DNA of 64,000 nt from Ophioderma brevispina (GCA_023653785.1 JAMKCH010084920.1:1-64000); one strand, 5' to 3'. Counted from the stretch's first letter, positions 1 through 11,829 are shown. Program-made: numbers and translations. Notes: generated by a model not told the origin, from the letters alone.

Positions 1-1765
1 TAAATGAACGGAAAAAGGCCTTGCAGAGTACTTAGATAAGGCACTTGGAAGCAGACAAATTCCGAAAATGGTCAATTGTAGAAATTATTGATGATTAGAT
101 TCGGTTAGAACAACCTTTGAACGAATTAAGAAATATTGTATTGTGGCAGGAAGTTAAAATTGACACGGTTATACCTCAAAGTATGTTCGTAAATTTGCAT
201 GAAAAAAAAGCACTTTTTCTCGTTTTGGTGGCCGCCAGCTATAGCTGGCAGGACCCCTTAGCAATCCGTTGTTGGTGTGGATGTGTGTGTGGATGTTGTG
301 TATGTGTGTGTGGATGTGTGTATGTGTGTTCACAAATTGTTAGTTTTTTTAAATGGGACCTCACATTGAAAGTTTTAACTCCAATTGGAAACCCAAACTT
401 CGTCATGGTGCACAATGGATCCCTCATAGTTGATGAGGTCAAAGGTATGTTGGAAGGTCAAAGGTCATGTGAGGTCAAGTTGAAAATGGCGCTTACAATG
501 TAAAATTGATCTAAATTGAAACTTGAAGTTCAATTGAAACCAAAACTTTTTCATAGGGCACCATGGGATCCCTCATATTTTGATGAGATCCAAAGGCCAT
601 GTCAGGGTCAAAGGTAATGGAGCGGCCCAAGCTTATGTTCTTTGAAGATAGCGAGCGCGAAAGCCAAAGAACCCGCGAAATTCTAGTTCAAATTATACCT
701 ATATAAGATTTTCAAATTTTTAAGACGTGTGTTCCTTTAGGATTGCAACGATATCTTACTTATAGCCACTCATTTGAGTGGTTCGTCTAATTTTTAAGAT
801 TTCACATGGTAAAATCCTATTGGCTGCTGCAACTGTCAGTCATTAATGTGGCGCAGTATTAATTGAAAATGGCCAAAAGATGGCTCTGTGTATTGGAAAT
901 CTGTTAAAATTGTGTCATGCTTCTCAGTGAAAAAAGGGCGAGAAGAAGGTGGAAATTGGAAATCTTCAAAGTGGCATAAACAAGAAACACAATTAGCCTA
1001 AGCGCGCGGCACACACACACACAACAAAAAAAAAACCAAAAAAAAACATTTTCCACATATTAGTGTGAGTCCCGATAAAAAAAAAAAAAATCTTCACAAC
1101 TCTATTTTGGATGTATTTGGACCGAAATGGCTAATTTTGGCCATCTTTCGTTTTTGGCCTATTTCTATTCTAAAACACCCAATTTCATCATCTGTGAATT
1201 TGGTTAAGTAGTGTTCCGGTGTGGTCGTCAGAGACCTTTTAATATAGCTTAGTGTGTGGTGGTATAGGAAATTTGAACCTTAAAATGGACTTTTCTCATT
1301 TTTTTTTTACGGACCAAAAAATGAATTTTCAATTTGACCCGTGAAATCACATCAGAAGTATGTTTTAACTAAAAAAAAAAAACATACCCCTTAAGCCTTT
1401 TATTTTGCGCTCTTGAGATATTTTGTTCTGAAGGCTTGCATTTAAAATTTACTAAATTTGCACTTATGTCCTCTCGCCTCTGAAATCTTACGGTTCGATG
1501 ATCAAGGTTAACAAATAGCGTCTATTTGAACATTATTACCGTCCCGCCCTTACAATAGGCTTCAATATGCAGTACGCAATCACCAAGTATGAAAAGCGAA
1601 CGCCAAACAGGCAAAATTTACGATGTATGTTATTGATCTTTGACTCCGCCCAGGCTCGCCCAGCCTGGGTAAAAATGAACGGAAAAGGCTTTGCTTTACT
1701 TATATAAAGGCACTTGTGAATCAGACAAATTCAGAAAATTGGCAATTATTAGAAATTATTTGTCA
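1..1765. repeat. ~1.9 kb repeat, copy 1 plus start of copy 2
   Basis: The sequence from position 1 restarts at about 1671 (TGAACGGAAAAGGC, then AAGGCACTTG and CAGACAAATTC) and occurs again at 3814 and 5555. The unit holds a short palindrome (CCAGCTATAGCTGG near 235), a TG-rich tract (275-330), GGTCAAAGGTCA-type motifs (430-470, 610), an A-rich stretch (1020-1090) and a GC-rich segment near 1640-1670. Open frames here are short and not conserved between copies, so I treat the unit as non-coding. Copy 2 breaks off near 1765 into unrelated sequence. Confidence 0.8.
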
Positions 1766-3527
1766 AACAATGAGATCATGTCTGTCTCTTTGCAAAACGC
1801 ATCATGATGTATGGGGTATCTTTATTGGAAAGCATTCCAAAATGTGGTTTGTCATATTCATAATGTGCTAAATACATGGGTGAAGCAATAACAAGTTTTT
1901 TTAATTGGATGGTGGTAATTTCTTTTAAGTCATTCGATGCAATTAGAAAGACCATGTCGAATGATTCGTGTGTTTGTGTGTCCATGTCTGAGTGTCAAAA
2001 CACTGTAGTACACACCATTTGGTTGACACTTTTTCATTACTGTCGCTTGAGTGCAGTGAAGTGATGGATAAGTTCATACTTTATATGCATTATAATTGAG
2101 GACAAGGGGACTTATATGGGGTAACAGATGAGAAAGTCAAAGGTTATTCAGGGGTTATTTAAGGTAATTATACTGCCTCTCTTATTCATGACCACATAAT
2201 CGGGACTTTAACTAAACTTATTTGGGACAGCTGTCCCTATTTTTTAATGATACATTACTAATTGGAATTATTACATGAATGATACTTATCATGTTTGCTC
2301 ATGCAGATGCCATTGGTGGGTCCAGCAGGGGACTGTGATACTCGAGCAAAAAGGCATTGTAGAATCGCCTAATTAACCATGATTTGTGCTCACTTGTCAG
2401 GCCTTCAGGTTGTGCTATCATCATCCAAGTTGCACTCTCAGCACCTTCTGATTTGGAGATTGTTGTCCACACCCTCGTCTGTGACATACAATGACCATAT
2501 CGTCGGGGGTATTACATAGTGATGGATGTTGAATTTTATCATTTTACGAAAATAGGGAAATGGTACTAAATATATATCAAAAAGTCTTCAAATATGCCAA
2601 GTTGCAAAACTTGCAGTACTTAATTCATTAATAAGCTAATTTAGAAATTTGGCCAATTGTGAGGTATGTTGCAAACCGGAGTATTACATAGTGACGATGT
2701 TGAACCTCTGTCAAGAAGACTATACTGATTCCCAGGGCTTTTTTAAATCATTGGGTTAGTATAATTTCACACTTAAAATTTATAACTGACACAAGCAAAA
2801 TAATGTAATAATTTCATCAACATTTCTGGTACTAAAAATTAGATTATATTTTAAAGTTCAAACAGTGAATCTTGGCCAATCACACTCAACAATTCCTTCA
2901 TAAATAATAATAATGTCATATTAAACCAAATCAATTAATGAAAGGAGTTTGTGTGAGATGTGATGGTGGTTGACGGATGTTCGGAGAAATGGCAATTGTT
3001 GTATTCTCAAATAAATGACGGAGTGTTGAACGCTTTGTGTAGGGAATAGGAAAATTCACCATCCGTCACTATGCCATGAATATAATCGCCAATTTGCGTA
3101 AAACTTTATTTGGGACGGATAAGATGAAACTTTTCAGTGTATTACATCAATTACCAAGTAAGGTGAAGAATACATCAATATAATCTAAAATAAATGTCAA
3201 TGTTTATGTTTGTTTTTAATCAGATTTGATCATTTGAATCGTATATTAATGTTGTACCGGACTCTTTAGATGAAGAGTTCGCAATTTTTCAAATGATTGT
3301 TCCGATAACACAAAAATTTCTTAGTTGTTTAACATCCAGCCGATACCCAAAGATTATACTGTGTGTTGACAAGGCTGACTTTCAGAAACAAAGCTGAGGA
3401 ATGTATCCACAAATCTTTACTGATATTTGCTTAAAATTCAAAAATGTTGCTCCTTTTGAATAAGTAGGCCCTACAACTCCTACAGTTATCAGAAGAATGA
3501 TCATGTAACAATTTGTTCAATCCACAG
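1766..3527. other. Unassigned, probably intronic or 5' flanking
   Basis: AT-rich sequence between two copies of the 1.9 kb repeat and just before a putative exon. The phrase ATTACATAGTGA occurs at about 2511 and 2689, each followed by GATGTTGAA. No supported gene is seen. The short open frames at 1776-2064 and 2299-2487 show no domain and no splice support. Confidence 0.5.
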
Positions 3528-3633
3528 ACGTAAAGAAGAAGAGGTTCTTCTGCTGAAGAAGATGAAAAACGTTTAAAAAAATCAGCAGACCAGGTTGAAG
3601 AGTGGACCAGAGCTTTTAGAAGTGCAGCAAAAG
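3528..3633 (+). CDS. Putative exon of a coiled-coil protein gene (exon A)
   Basis: An AG acceptor (ATCCACAG) ends at 3527 and a possible GTCAGT donor follows 3633. One frame gives RKEEEVLLLKKMKNV and then a stop. Shifting one base at the A-run near 3573 opens a charged frame through DEKRLKKSADQVEEWTRAF to the donor. The Glu/Lys-rich, heptad-compatible composition matches the exons at 9.2, 11.4, 16.5, 24.7 and 25.6 kb on the same strand, so I infer one large coiled-coil protein gene. The frame break at a homopolymer suggests either a sequencing indel or a decayed gene. Repeat copies lie just downstream (from 3645) and end at 1765 upstream. Function is unknown beyond a probable structural coiled coil. 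Confidence 0.5.
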
Positions 3634-3644
3634 GTCAGTTGGCT

Positions 3645-5550
3645 TCTCAGGGTTAACAATTTGGTTATTTGAACATTATTCCCGTCCCGCACCTGACAAT
3701 AGGCTTATTTATGCCAGTACTCAATCAACACGTATGAAAAGCGAACGCCAACAGGCAAAATGTACGATGCAGTTATGATCTGTGGACTCCGCCCGGGCTC
3801 GCGCCTGTGTTACATGAACGGAAAAGGCTTGCAAAGTACTTATATAAAGGCACTTCGAATCAGACAAATTCAGAAAATGGTCCAATTGTAGAAATGATTT
3901 GATGATAGGTTCGGTTTTTAGTTTAGAACAACCTTTGAACGCCTTAAGAAAATTGTATTGTGGCCAGGACGTTAAAATTGGGACACGGTTCTACCTCAAA
4001 GTTAGTGTTCGTAAATTTGCATTGAAAAAAAGCACTTTTTTCGTCGTTTTTGTGGGCCGCCAGCTAGAGCTGGCAGGACCATTAGCAACAGTTGTGCCGT
4101 GTGGATGCATGTGTGTGGAGTGTGTAGTGTGTGTGGCTGTGTGTAGGTGTGGTCACAAATTTTGTTAAGTTTTTAAATTGACATCAATTGAAAAGTTTAA
4201 CTGCAATGGAACCAAACTTCTGTCATAGGTGCACCAATGGGATCCCTTCATATGTTGATGAGGTCAAAGGTCATGTTGCAAGGTCAAAGGTCATGAAAAA
4301 AACCTCAAAATTCAAAAAAGCAAAAAATGTAAAAATTGATCTAAATTGAAAACTTGAAGTTACATTGGAACCAACTTTTTGTCATAGGTGCAAAATGCGA
4401 TCCCTCATTTTGATTGATATCAAAGGTCATGTGCCAGGGTTAAAGGTCATTGGAGGCGGCCACAGCCTTAGATTTTTGAACTATAGCGGAGCGCGGGAAA
4501 GCAAAGAACAGCGAAATTCTACTTAAATTATACTATATAATATTTTCAAATTCTTAGAGTTATGTGTCCTTTAGGAGTTGACACCGATTTATCTTACTTA
4601 TTGCACTCGTTGAGTGGTCGTCTAAATTTTTAAGAATTCACATGGTAAACTCCTATTGGCTGCTGCAAATGTCAGTCATAATGTGGCGAAAGTTTAATTG
4701 AAATGGCCCAAAAAGATGGGTTGTGATTATGAACATCTGTTAAACTTGTGTATGTTCTTCCAGGTGAAAAACGGGCGAGAAAAGGAAGAAAGAAAGGTGG
4801 AAATTGGAAAATCTTCAAACTGGCATCCCATAACAAGAAAACAATTAGCATTAAGCGCGCGCACACAACACACAACAAAAAAAAAAACCAAAAAAAAAAA
4901 AAACATTTTCCACCTATTAGTGTGCAGTTCCGATAAAAAAAAAAAAAAAAATCTTCACAACTCTATTTGGGGATTTGTATTTTTGGACCGAAAATGGCTA
5001 TTTTTGCCATCTCGTTTTTTTTGGCCTATTTCTATTCTACAAACACCCAATCTTCATCATTTGCAATTGGTTACACGGTAGGTGTCCGGTTTGGATGTCA
5101 GAGACCTTAAATATATAGCCTAGTGTTGTGTTGGTATAGGAAATTTGAACTACCATTAAAATGGCCGTTTTCAAGTTTTTTTGCACGGACCAAAAATGCA
5201 TTTCAATTTGACCAGTGAAATCACATCAGAAGGTATGATTTGAACTTAAAAAAAAAAAAAACATTACCCTTAAGCCTTTGATTTTGCTGCTCTGAGATAT
5301 TTTGTTCGAATGGCCTTGGCATTGAAATTTACTAAATTTGCATTATGTCCTCTCGGCTTTGATAAATTACGTTCGATGCCATCACCAGGTTTTAACAATC
5401 GCGTTCTTTGCACATTTTACCGTCCGCCACCTAAAATAGGCGTCATTTAGCAGTTACTCAATCCCACCACGTATGAAAGACGAACCCAACAGGCAAATTT
5501 ACGGATGTATGTTATGATATTTGACCGCCCAGGGGCTTCGCCCAGCCTGT
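3645..5550. repeat. ~1.9 kb repeat, copy 3 (most complete)
   Basis: Follows the same order as the sequence at 1508-1670 and then 1-1507: the TTATTCCCGTCCCGC segment, the TGAACGGAAAAGGC start at 3814, the palindrome CCAGCTAGAGCTGG near 4062, a TG-rich tract, paired GGTCAAAGGTCA motifs near 4262-4285, the A-rich stretch near 4880-4950, and back to the GC-rich segment near 5530. Compared with copy 1 it differs by very many one-base insertions and deletions as well as substitutions. Open frames up to 127 codons in it are not preserved in copy 1. Confidence 0.8.
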
Positions 5551-5945
5551 GTTAAATGAACGGAAAAGGCTTGCAAAGTACTTATATAAAGGCACTTGCG
5601 AATTCGACAAATTCAGAAAATTGGTCAATTATAAGAAATTTTTATGATAGGTTCGGTTAGAACAACCTATGAACGGGACTTAAGAAATTTGTATTGTGGA
5701 CCAGGAAGTAAAATTGGTGGACACGGGTTCTACCCTCAAAGTTAATGTTCGTAATTGCATGAAAAAAAAAAACACTTTTCTTCGTTTTTTCAAATTATAC
5801 CTTATAATATTTTCAAATTCTTAAGACGTGTGTTCTTTTAGGATTGCAACGATAATCTTACTTGGCAAAAAGATGGCGCTTTGTTGTTGTATTATGAAAT
5901 CTGTAAATTGTGTTCGTTTATAGTTGACTGCATTGTCATAATCTT
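5551..5945. repeat. ~1.9 kb repeat, copy 4 with internal deletions
   Basis: Begins with TTAAATGAACGGAAAAGGC like the other copies. After the CACTTTTCTTCG segment (about 5785) it jumps straight to CAAATTATACC, which lies ~475 bases further on in copy 1. Near 5862 it jumps again, to the AAAAGATGGC segment. Two internal deletions therefore shorten it. The ~135 bp minisatellite begins directly after it, so the minisatellite may belong to the same composite element. Confidence 0.7.
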
Positions 5946-5959
5946 ATTACTAAAAAAAC

Positions 5960-7510
5960 CAACTTTGTGGGTGTGTTTGTTTGTTTGTCCGGCTAGGCGT
6001 TTCACCATCCTTTTAACATACGGGTATGAATGTTGGTATGGTGGTAGCGTTAGGACGCACAAGGTTTGTGGTCACGTTTTCGAGGGGTCATTTGGGGGTC
6101 AAAGGTGATCTAGGGGTCATTTATTGGGTAACTTGGCGGTGCTTGGACGTATGGATAGAAGTTTTGGTATGGTGGTTGAGTTTCGCTTGTACGAGTTTAG
6201 TGGTCATTGTTTTTCGAGGGTCCATTTGGGGGTTCTCAAATGTCACCCAGGGGTCATTTTTTATTCGGGTAGCTTGGCCGTCCTTTGACATATGGATGTG
6301 TAGTTTTGGGATGGTGTTAGAGTTTTGCCGTACGAGTGTAGTGGGCAAATTTGAGGGGTTCTTTGGGGTAAAGGTCATAAGGGGTTCATTATTGGGTAAC
6401 TTAGCAGTGCTTTGACATATGGCATAGCGAGTAGTTTTGGTATGTTGATGTTACTGGTGGTAGAGTTAAGAGTGTTCCCCGTAAAGGTTAGTGGTAAATT
6501 TTGAGGGGTCATTTGGGGGTCAACGGTCATCCATGGGTCATTATTGGGCTATTTGGCCATGCTTTGACATAAGGATACGGAGTTTGAGTTTTGGTTATGG
6601 CTGTAGAGTTTTGCCGTACGAGTTAGTGTGGTCACATTTTCGAGGTGTTCATTTGGGGGTCAAAGGCAATCCAGGGGTCATATAGAGTAACTTGGCCGTG
6701 CTTGACCCGTATGGATGTGCGTTTTGGTACGGTGGTTAGAGTTTCGCGTTACAAGTTAGTGGTCACGTTTTCGAGGGGTCATTTGGGCGGTTCAAAGGTC
6801 ATCCAGGGTCATTATTGGGTACGTGGCCGTGCCTTGACGTATGGAATATGAGTTTTGGTATGGTGGTAGAGGCTTTGCCGTACGCGTTTAGTGGTCACAT
6901 TTTCGAGGGGTATTTGGGGGTCAAAGGTCATCCAGGGGGTCATATTGGGTAAATTGGCGTTGTTTGGACCTTGGCTGTGAAGTTTTAGTTTGGTACCGCG
7001 TGGTTAGGTAGAGTTTCGCCGTACGAGTTTGAGGGGTCACATTTTCGAGGGGTTCATTTGGGGGTCAAAGGTCATCAGGGGTCATTATTGGGTAACTTGG
7101 CGTCTGTGCACGATGGGATTACTGAGTTTTGGTATGGCTGGTTAGGGAGGGTTTTTTTTTTCACCGTAATAGGTGTTAGTGGTCAAATTTTTTGAGGGGT
7201 CATTGGGGGTCAAAGGTCATCAATGGGTCTTAGTTATTGGGTACTTGCCGTTGCTTGACATATGGTACATAAGGTATGGTGGTAGAGTTTCACCAGACGA
7301 GTTAGTGGTCATGTTTTAGAAGGCGGTCATTTTGGGGTCAAAAGGTCCTACGGGGGTCCTTATCACGGTAAACTTTAGCCAATTTTGGATGGTGGTAGAA
7401 GCTTTGCGTCTTCCGAGGTTCCGAGGTTCGTTGTAGGAACGTTTTTGATGGGTCACTATTTCGGGGTCAAAGGTCATCCAGGTCATAACTGGGTAACTTG
7501 GCCATGCTTA
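5960..7510 (+). repeat. Minisatellite, about 11 units of ~135 bp with DR1-like motifs
   Basis: A unit core of the form CGAGGGGTCATTTGGGGGTC followed by AAAGGTCATCC, ATTGGGTAACTTGG and GGTATGGTGG recurs near 6079, 6217, 6351, 6503, 6640, 6771, 6903, 7036, 7192, 7318 and 7449. Spacing is 126-156 bp. Most units contain GGTCAAAGGTCA, the direct repeat with one-base spacing (DR1) bound by HNF4/RXR/COUP-type nuclear receptors. The open frames at 6026-6415 and 6491-6851 are products of the repeat periodicity and I do not call them genes. Array edges are approximate. The left edge follows a TTTGTTTGTTTGTCCGGC segment. Confidence 0.88.
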
Positions 7511-9218
7511 ATGACTGCCTTAAGTGCCCGGGCTGCTTATTAGGTCGAATACGGTCGCCATCACAATTTCTTTTTTAAAAAAAACATTCCAGTATACTAT
7601 GCTGAGCGGGTATACGCAATCTAGCGGGGGGCTCGCGCGCCCAGCGGCGGGCTCCCAGCTAGTTATTAAAAAACTGTGGGCAACATCATAGATGTTTAGG
7701 TAGGTTGTTTAATGTAGCCTTTGTATCAGGACAATATCTTCACAAATGTAAACACACTCAATGGCCTTTATTTGTCATCAAAGTCCATTTTGCAATGTTT
7801 TATTGAAAGTTGTTGTAGTAGTAAATAGCACCCTGTAAGGGCTTCTAGTTTAACACACTGTTATTGTCAAACGAAATGAAAATTTTAAGCATTGTGTACT
7901 AATAGAAGTCTGGAGCCGACTATTTTCAGGTCTTGAAAGAGTCAGTCATAATCATGGCAGCATCAAGACTGCTTTTAAAATTGCTTAAGTGTCTGTTTTT
8001 CACAAAGAACGGTAATATAAAAGGTGTTGATAGGACCTAATACTAGGCAATTTACTCTTTATCTAGATTGGTTAAATTGACACAAAAAATGTCAAATTTG
8101 ACACGGAAAATAGTTCGCGGGAAGGAGGGACACACAAATTATTGGTCAAAAGGACACGGAAAAAATGTGTCAAAGAACATAGACACAGAAGAGTTTAGAA
8201 ATCACTAAAATCCGATCAATATAAAAAATTTGTGTTTAAAATAAGAATCGGAATATAAACACCATCAGTAATTAATACTGAATAATTCAGTTGTCAAATG
8301 AATGATTTTTGTTCAAATTTTAACACATTGGGAGGTTCAAAATAAATCGGGAAAGTTGACACCAAAACGAAAATATACACAATGCAAATTTGGGAGTTGT
8401 ATCATTTAGTCATGAACTAGTGAATGCGCAAAAACAGTGAATGGAACACAGTAATGTATTGGGCATAAAAAAACATGAAATGCAGCGCATTGCTTGCCAC
8501 CAAACAAGTGCCAGAAGTTTTTCTGTAAACATAGATCGTGGTGTTCGCGATATTAGATCACATGATAAAGTATACAGTCTGGTGGCCAATTCACGATCGC
8601 AAGATGCGATTATTAACGGGACAACCATCACATCACTTGCGGTTTGATTGATTCGGAAAGTTTGTTTAAAGATTTCTGATTTATTTCCAGGTTCGGAAAC
8701 AAAGAAAGTTTCCACACTTTTCCACCTCCATAAAGACCAATAAAGTGGTCACTTGACACAAACAAGTGTCAAGATTAAACGACACGGGATATTGACAAAT
8801 TTCAATAAAGGTGCATGTTTCGATCGTCTTTGGGATCCCTGATGTACACGGAAGTAGTTATCGATTTTGATATAGATGAAAGGTTACATTTTTCTCCTGT
8901 AGTGCCTGAATTTGAGAACATTCAAATCCAATTTCTTACCAAAGAGAATAAAGCAACAAAACCGCCGTTTAGTGGTTAACCACTGAATAGCAAGTATTGA
9001 ATAGGCCGATTTCCCAACATGATTATTTCGTCTTCCATCAAACCCGCAAGTTTGTTTCACGGTATTGAGGGGGTGTATGGGGAAGTGCCCAGGTCTCATA
9101 TCAAGTAGAGAACACAATGCACATAAATCGGAAACAACCACCTTTAAGAGTGTAGAGACAAAATGGGCACTTTCTTTGAATACAGTATTTATACAACATT
9201 TTGTCATCATAGATACAG
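7511..9218. other. Unassigned intronic stretch; GC-rich patch and short ORFs
   Basis: Holds a GC-rich patch at 7605-7665 (AGCGGGGGGCTCGCGCGCCC) that looks like the end of the repeat block. 8065-8790 is peppered with TTGACAC / GTGTCAA words that may be remnants of inverted ends. Overlapping open frames lie at 8441-8647 (plus, 68 codons) and 8410-8715 (minus, 101 codons). Neither shows a recognisable domain or convincing splice sites, so neither is called. Confidence 0.45.
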
Positions 9219-9406
9219 GAAAGCTGTGATAAAGCAAAGGACTCTTGGGAGGAAGAGATGGGGAGAAACAAAAGAAGAGAAACTTGTGTGACGAGAGAGG
9301 AGAGCGGGAATTTGCCAAGGAAACAGCCAGGCTTCATGAGGAGATACGCAACGAGAAACGACTGGACTGTGAAAACACAAAAGCCACCATTGGGGCACTC
9401 CACGAA
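9219..9406 (+). CDS. Putative exon of the coiled-coil protein gene (exon B)
   Basis: An AG acceptor (GATACAG) ends at 9218 and a good donor, GTAAGG, starts at 9407. The start of the exon reads ESCDKAKDSWEEEMGRNK in one frame. From about 9290 a second frame is the convincing one: EREFAKETARLHEEIRNEKR, then a Cys/Asn-containing tail ending ATIGALHE at the donor. A single-base shift near 9285-9300 would join them. Charged residues dominate and hydrophobic residues are spaced as in a coiled coil. Part of the series of plus-strand exons between 3.5 and 25.9 kb; the protein family is not recognised. An alternative acceptor ending at 9239 would keep the second frame open from its start. Confidence 0.62.
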
Positions 9407-9439
9407 GTAAGGCAATGTTCATTAAGAAATAAGTCCTTA

Positions 9440-9704
9440 TGGATAGTATCTGAAAGGGAGTCTACCTTTAGACCTGGGTTTAAAAGGGTTAGGTCCTACA
9501 TGAGTGGACATTTTTCTTTCAAAATGTACTGTGGCAAGTTAGATGTAAAGGGTGTTTCTGGTTTGTGAACATTCTCAGGGATAAGGCATTGCAGCTATAG
9601 TTGAGTAAATTTTTCACCGGTTTTATGCAGCATTTTAAGGTATTTAGAGAGCGGAAAAAAAAAGGTCCATCTGTCGGACAAACCTGGTTTACCCTGGGTC
9701 TAAG
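9440..9704. mobile_element. MITE, degraded copy of the family at 36142
   Basis: The left end, reading TCTGAAAGGGAGTCTACC then TTTAGACCTGGGTTTAAA and TACATGAGTGGACATTTTTC, matches the left terminal repeat at 36.15 kb. The right end (GGACAAACCTGGTTTACCC then TGGGTCTAA) is the inverted counterpart. The right terminus stops at the acceptor of the next putative exon, so the insertion either truncated there or contributed that splice site. Confidence 0.7.
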
Positions 9705-9770
9705 GCTAGAGATGCTATCAGACAGGAGATGCAGGCTGAATGGGCTAGTCTACGAGAGCAAATAACACAG
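9705..9770 (+). CDS. Putative exon of the coiled-coil protein gene (exon C)
   Basis: Twenty-two codons with no stop: ARDAIRQEMQAEWASLREQ then ITQ, between a CTAAG acceptor and a GTACAA donor. This is a strongly helical, charged peptide in keeping with the neighbouring coiled-coil exons, and its length is an exact multiple of three. The acceptor lies at the very edge of a MITE copy (9440-9704), so the polypyrimidine tract is poor and may come from the transposon. It is either a real exon with a transposon-derived splice site or a chance open frame. The donor and peptide character favour a real exon. Confidence 0.5.
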
Positions 9771-10009
9771 GTACAATCCTAGGAATTGTTTTGTAATTGG
9801 GCTTACGTAGCAATGGACTCTGTTAGATATTAGATTTTCTGATACAGTTTGTCATTTTGTAGTGCTTTATAATGTAGTGCACAACCTCATGTTGCCATTA
9901 ATAATGTAATTTAGCAGCAGGTGCTACATACACTATGTTACCTTTGATATTAGATGTCAGAACAAGTTAGAGCTACCGACCACACTTTTGTTAAATTTGT
10001 TCTGACATT

Positions 10010-11160
10010 ATGGCAAACTTTTGAATGTGTGTATGTGTGTCTTCTGTCTTATACAACATTGGCTAAGGAAATAACAAATCTCATTGGTGTATTGTTGTTA
10101 GTCCTGTAAATGTCATAGTAGGGAAATAAACATAACTTCACAATTTTGAATATTTTGGACTGTAACTAAAATGTTACTGGTAGTTTAATTTTAGGGACAC
10201 CCATGTTTGTGGACCTGTGTGTGTATTCTGAAGTACCTAAGTTGTTAATTTTTGTATTTTAAGGTTAGTGTTACTTGAAGAACTCATGGGATGCCCTTTA
10301 GATGTTGTACACCAACTGGGGAATATAGCCATGTAGGTATGGGTGTGGGTCATGATTTCTGAAACAATGAGACATTCACATATGGGCTGTACCAACAAGA
10401 CAGCATTTAAAATTGTGACAGTCATGCATATTTGCACTGCATAAAATGTATTTTATAAAAAAAGAATAAATGTGTGTGTTCACACACACACACACCCCGG
10501 CAGACAGTTATACACACCCATGCACGTATGCGCAACACACATACACACGCACACTGTATAATTCGGTCCTTATATATGCACTCACCCACATGCACCTACA
10601 CACACATATAAAGAACACACATTAGCATGCACACACAACACATGCATATACACAAACACAAACAAGCACACGCACATTACAAAAAGTTTATACAGTGCTA
10701 TATACTCTGTCCAGCTCAAAGTACGAAGAAGTAACACTGGTGTATACATTGTACTGATTTTCAGCATGTGTGTAGGCAGAGCAAAAGCGTATCGCAACTG
10801 AAACGCTACACTGGGTATATGTGCATCATCACTTCATACTTCAGACAAGACAAAAGTAGTGACAAACAGTAATTAGATGCAACGCTTTTGTGTAATCATG
10901 CATATGCAACATGTCATACTCCAGCAGCCAATAAAGCAAGCACAAATACAACAGCCACAAGGAGTGTGTTCATGTGCTGTGTGTACATGTGTTTTATATG
11001 ATAGGATTTTAATTGTGTCATTTCAAGTGGACCATTTTGACAGGTTGCATCTCTTTGATATACACACATATACAGACACGCACATGAACATGCACTTAAG
11101 CAAACACACACTTTCACACACGCATACACAAACACACACACACACACACACACTGTATAG
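10010..11160. repeat. (CA/TG)n microsatellite tracts
   Basis: TG-rich words near 10025-10040. A mixed TGTGTG-CACACA block spans 10468-10500, with scattered CA-rich sequence to about 10675. A purer (CA)n tract sits at 11130-11152, after CA-rich sequence from 11060. The junction TGTGTGTTCACACACA near 10470-10490 can form a hairpin. Open frames here (for example 10582-10797 minus and 10877-11182 plus) are low-complexity translations. Confidence 0.85.
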
Positions 11161-11432
11161 AGAGTGGGCTACCTGCAACTGACAACTGTGTCAACTAACC
11201 AACTTGTTTATACTGCCATCTTGCCAGGGGGATCACACAATTTACTTGCTGTATTTTTTTGGTCTTGACCAAGTATGCACATGTGATTTGGTTGTCATGT
11301 GATCTTATACATACTTCAATGTTTGCTGACTCGTAGCCTTAACTTTTGTTTCAGATTAGCTGAAAATTGTGTTTGTTTATAAACTCACATGATATATTTA
11401 CGTAACATTTCTGCTTTTCCTATTTTTTAAAG

Positions 11433-11616
11433 GAAAAATTAAAGGAAGTGGATCGGCTTAAGCAAAAGCTCTCTCAACAAGATGAAGAGCTTGACAAACT
11501 AAGGTCAGAGGTCAAGAAGAAGGATCAAAAGGTTGCAGCATCGGACACAATCGACAGGACCAGCAGCCGTAAAATGTGTGAAAGTCAAAGAAGCGTGTAG
11601 ACGAACGCAAAGCATG
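11433..11616 (+). CDS. Putative exon of the coiled-coil protein gene (exon D)
   Basis: An excellent acceptor (TTTCCTATTTTTTAAAG) ends at 11432 and a GTAGGA donor starts at 11617. The frame reads EKLKEVDRLKQKLSQQDEEL then DKLRSEVKKKDQKVAAS and DTIDRTSSRK, a textbook coiled coil with Leu/Val at heptad a/d spacing and a Lys/Glu-rich surface. A stop follows near 11598. A one-base shift in the AAAGTCAAAGAAG stretch gives SKKRVDERKAW across the donor. This is the strongest of the exons. No catalytic domain is visible; a structural role (centrosome, cilium base, cytoskeleton or Golgi) is only a guess from composition. Confidence 0.72.
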
Positions 11617-11829
11617 GTAGGAACCCACACAAGAAAGTCAATGGGTAACTGGACATTCCTTAAATGTTTCGTTATGTAATGAAATAAATGAACTAGTAGT
11701 TTTAAATGCAGAAGTACAATGCAATAATGTCATTGAACTATAAAGAGGATACAGCTGTTGACTCAATGCATTTTTTATGTTTGGACAATTTTATTCTAAA
11801 CCAGGCAATAGCTCTTTCTATTGACTGTG

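Noticed and set aside
6026..6851. Open frames of 64-129 codons in the minisatellite
   Set aside because: They arise from the ~135 bp repeat with indels between units; the frame is not kept from unit to unit and composition follows the DNA repeat.
5960..7510. CRISPR-like regular repeat spacing
   Set aside because: Units are long, imperfect and directly adjacent with no unique spacers, and the DNA is eukaryotic.
8410..8715. Overlapping plus and minus ORFs of 68 and 101 codons
   Set aside because: No domain, no splice support; the two strands shadow each other.
10582..11182. Cys/Val- or His/Thr-rich ORFs
   Set aside because: Translations of CA/TG microsatellites.
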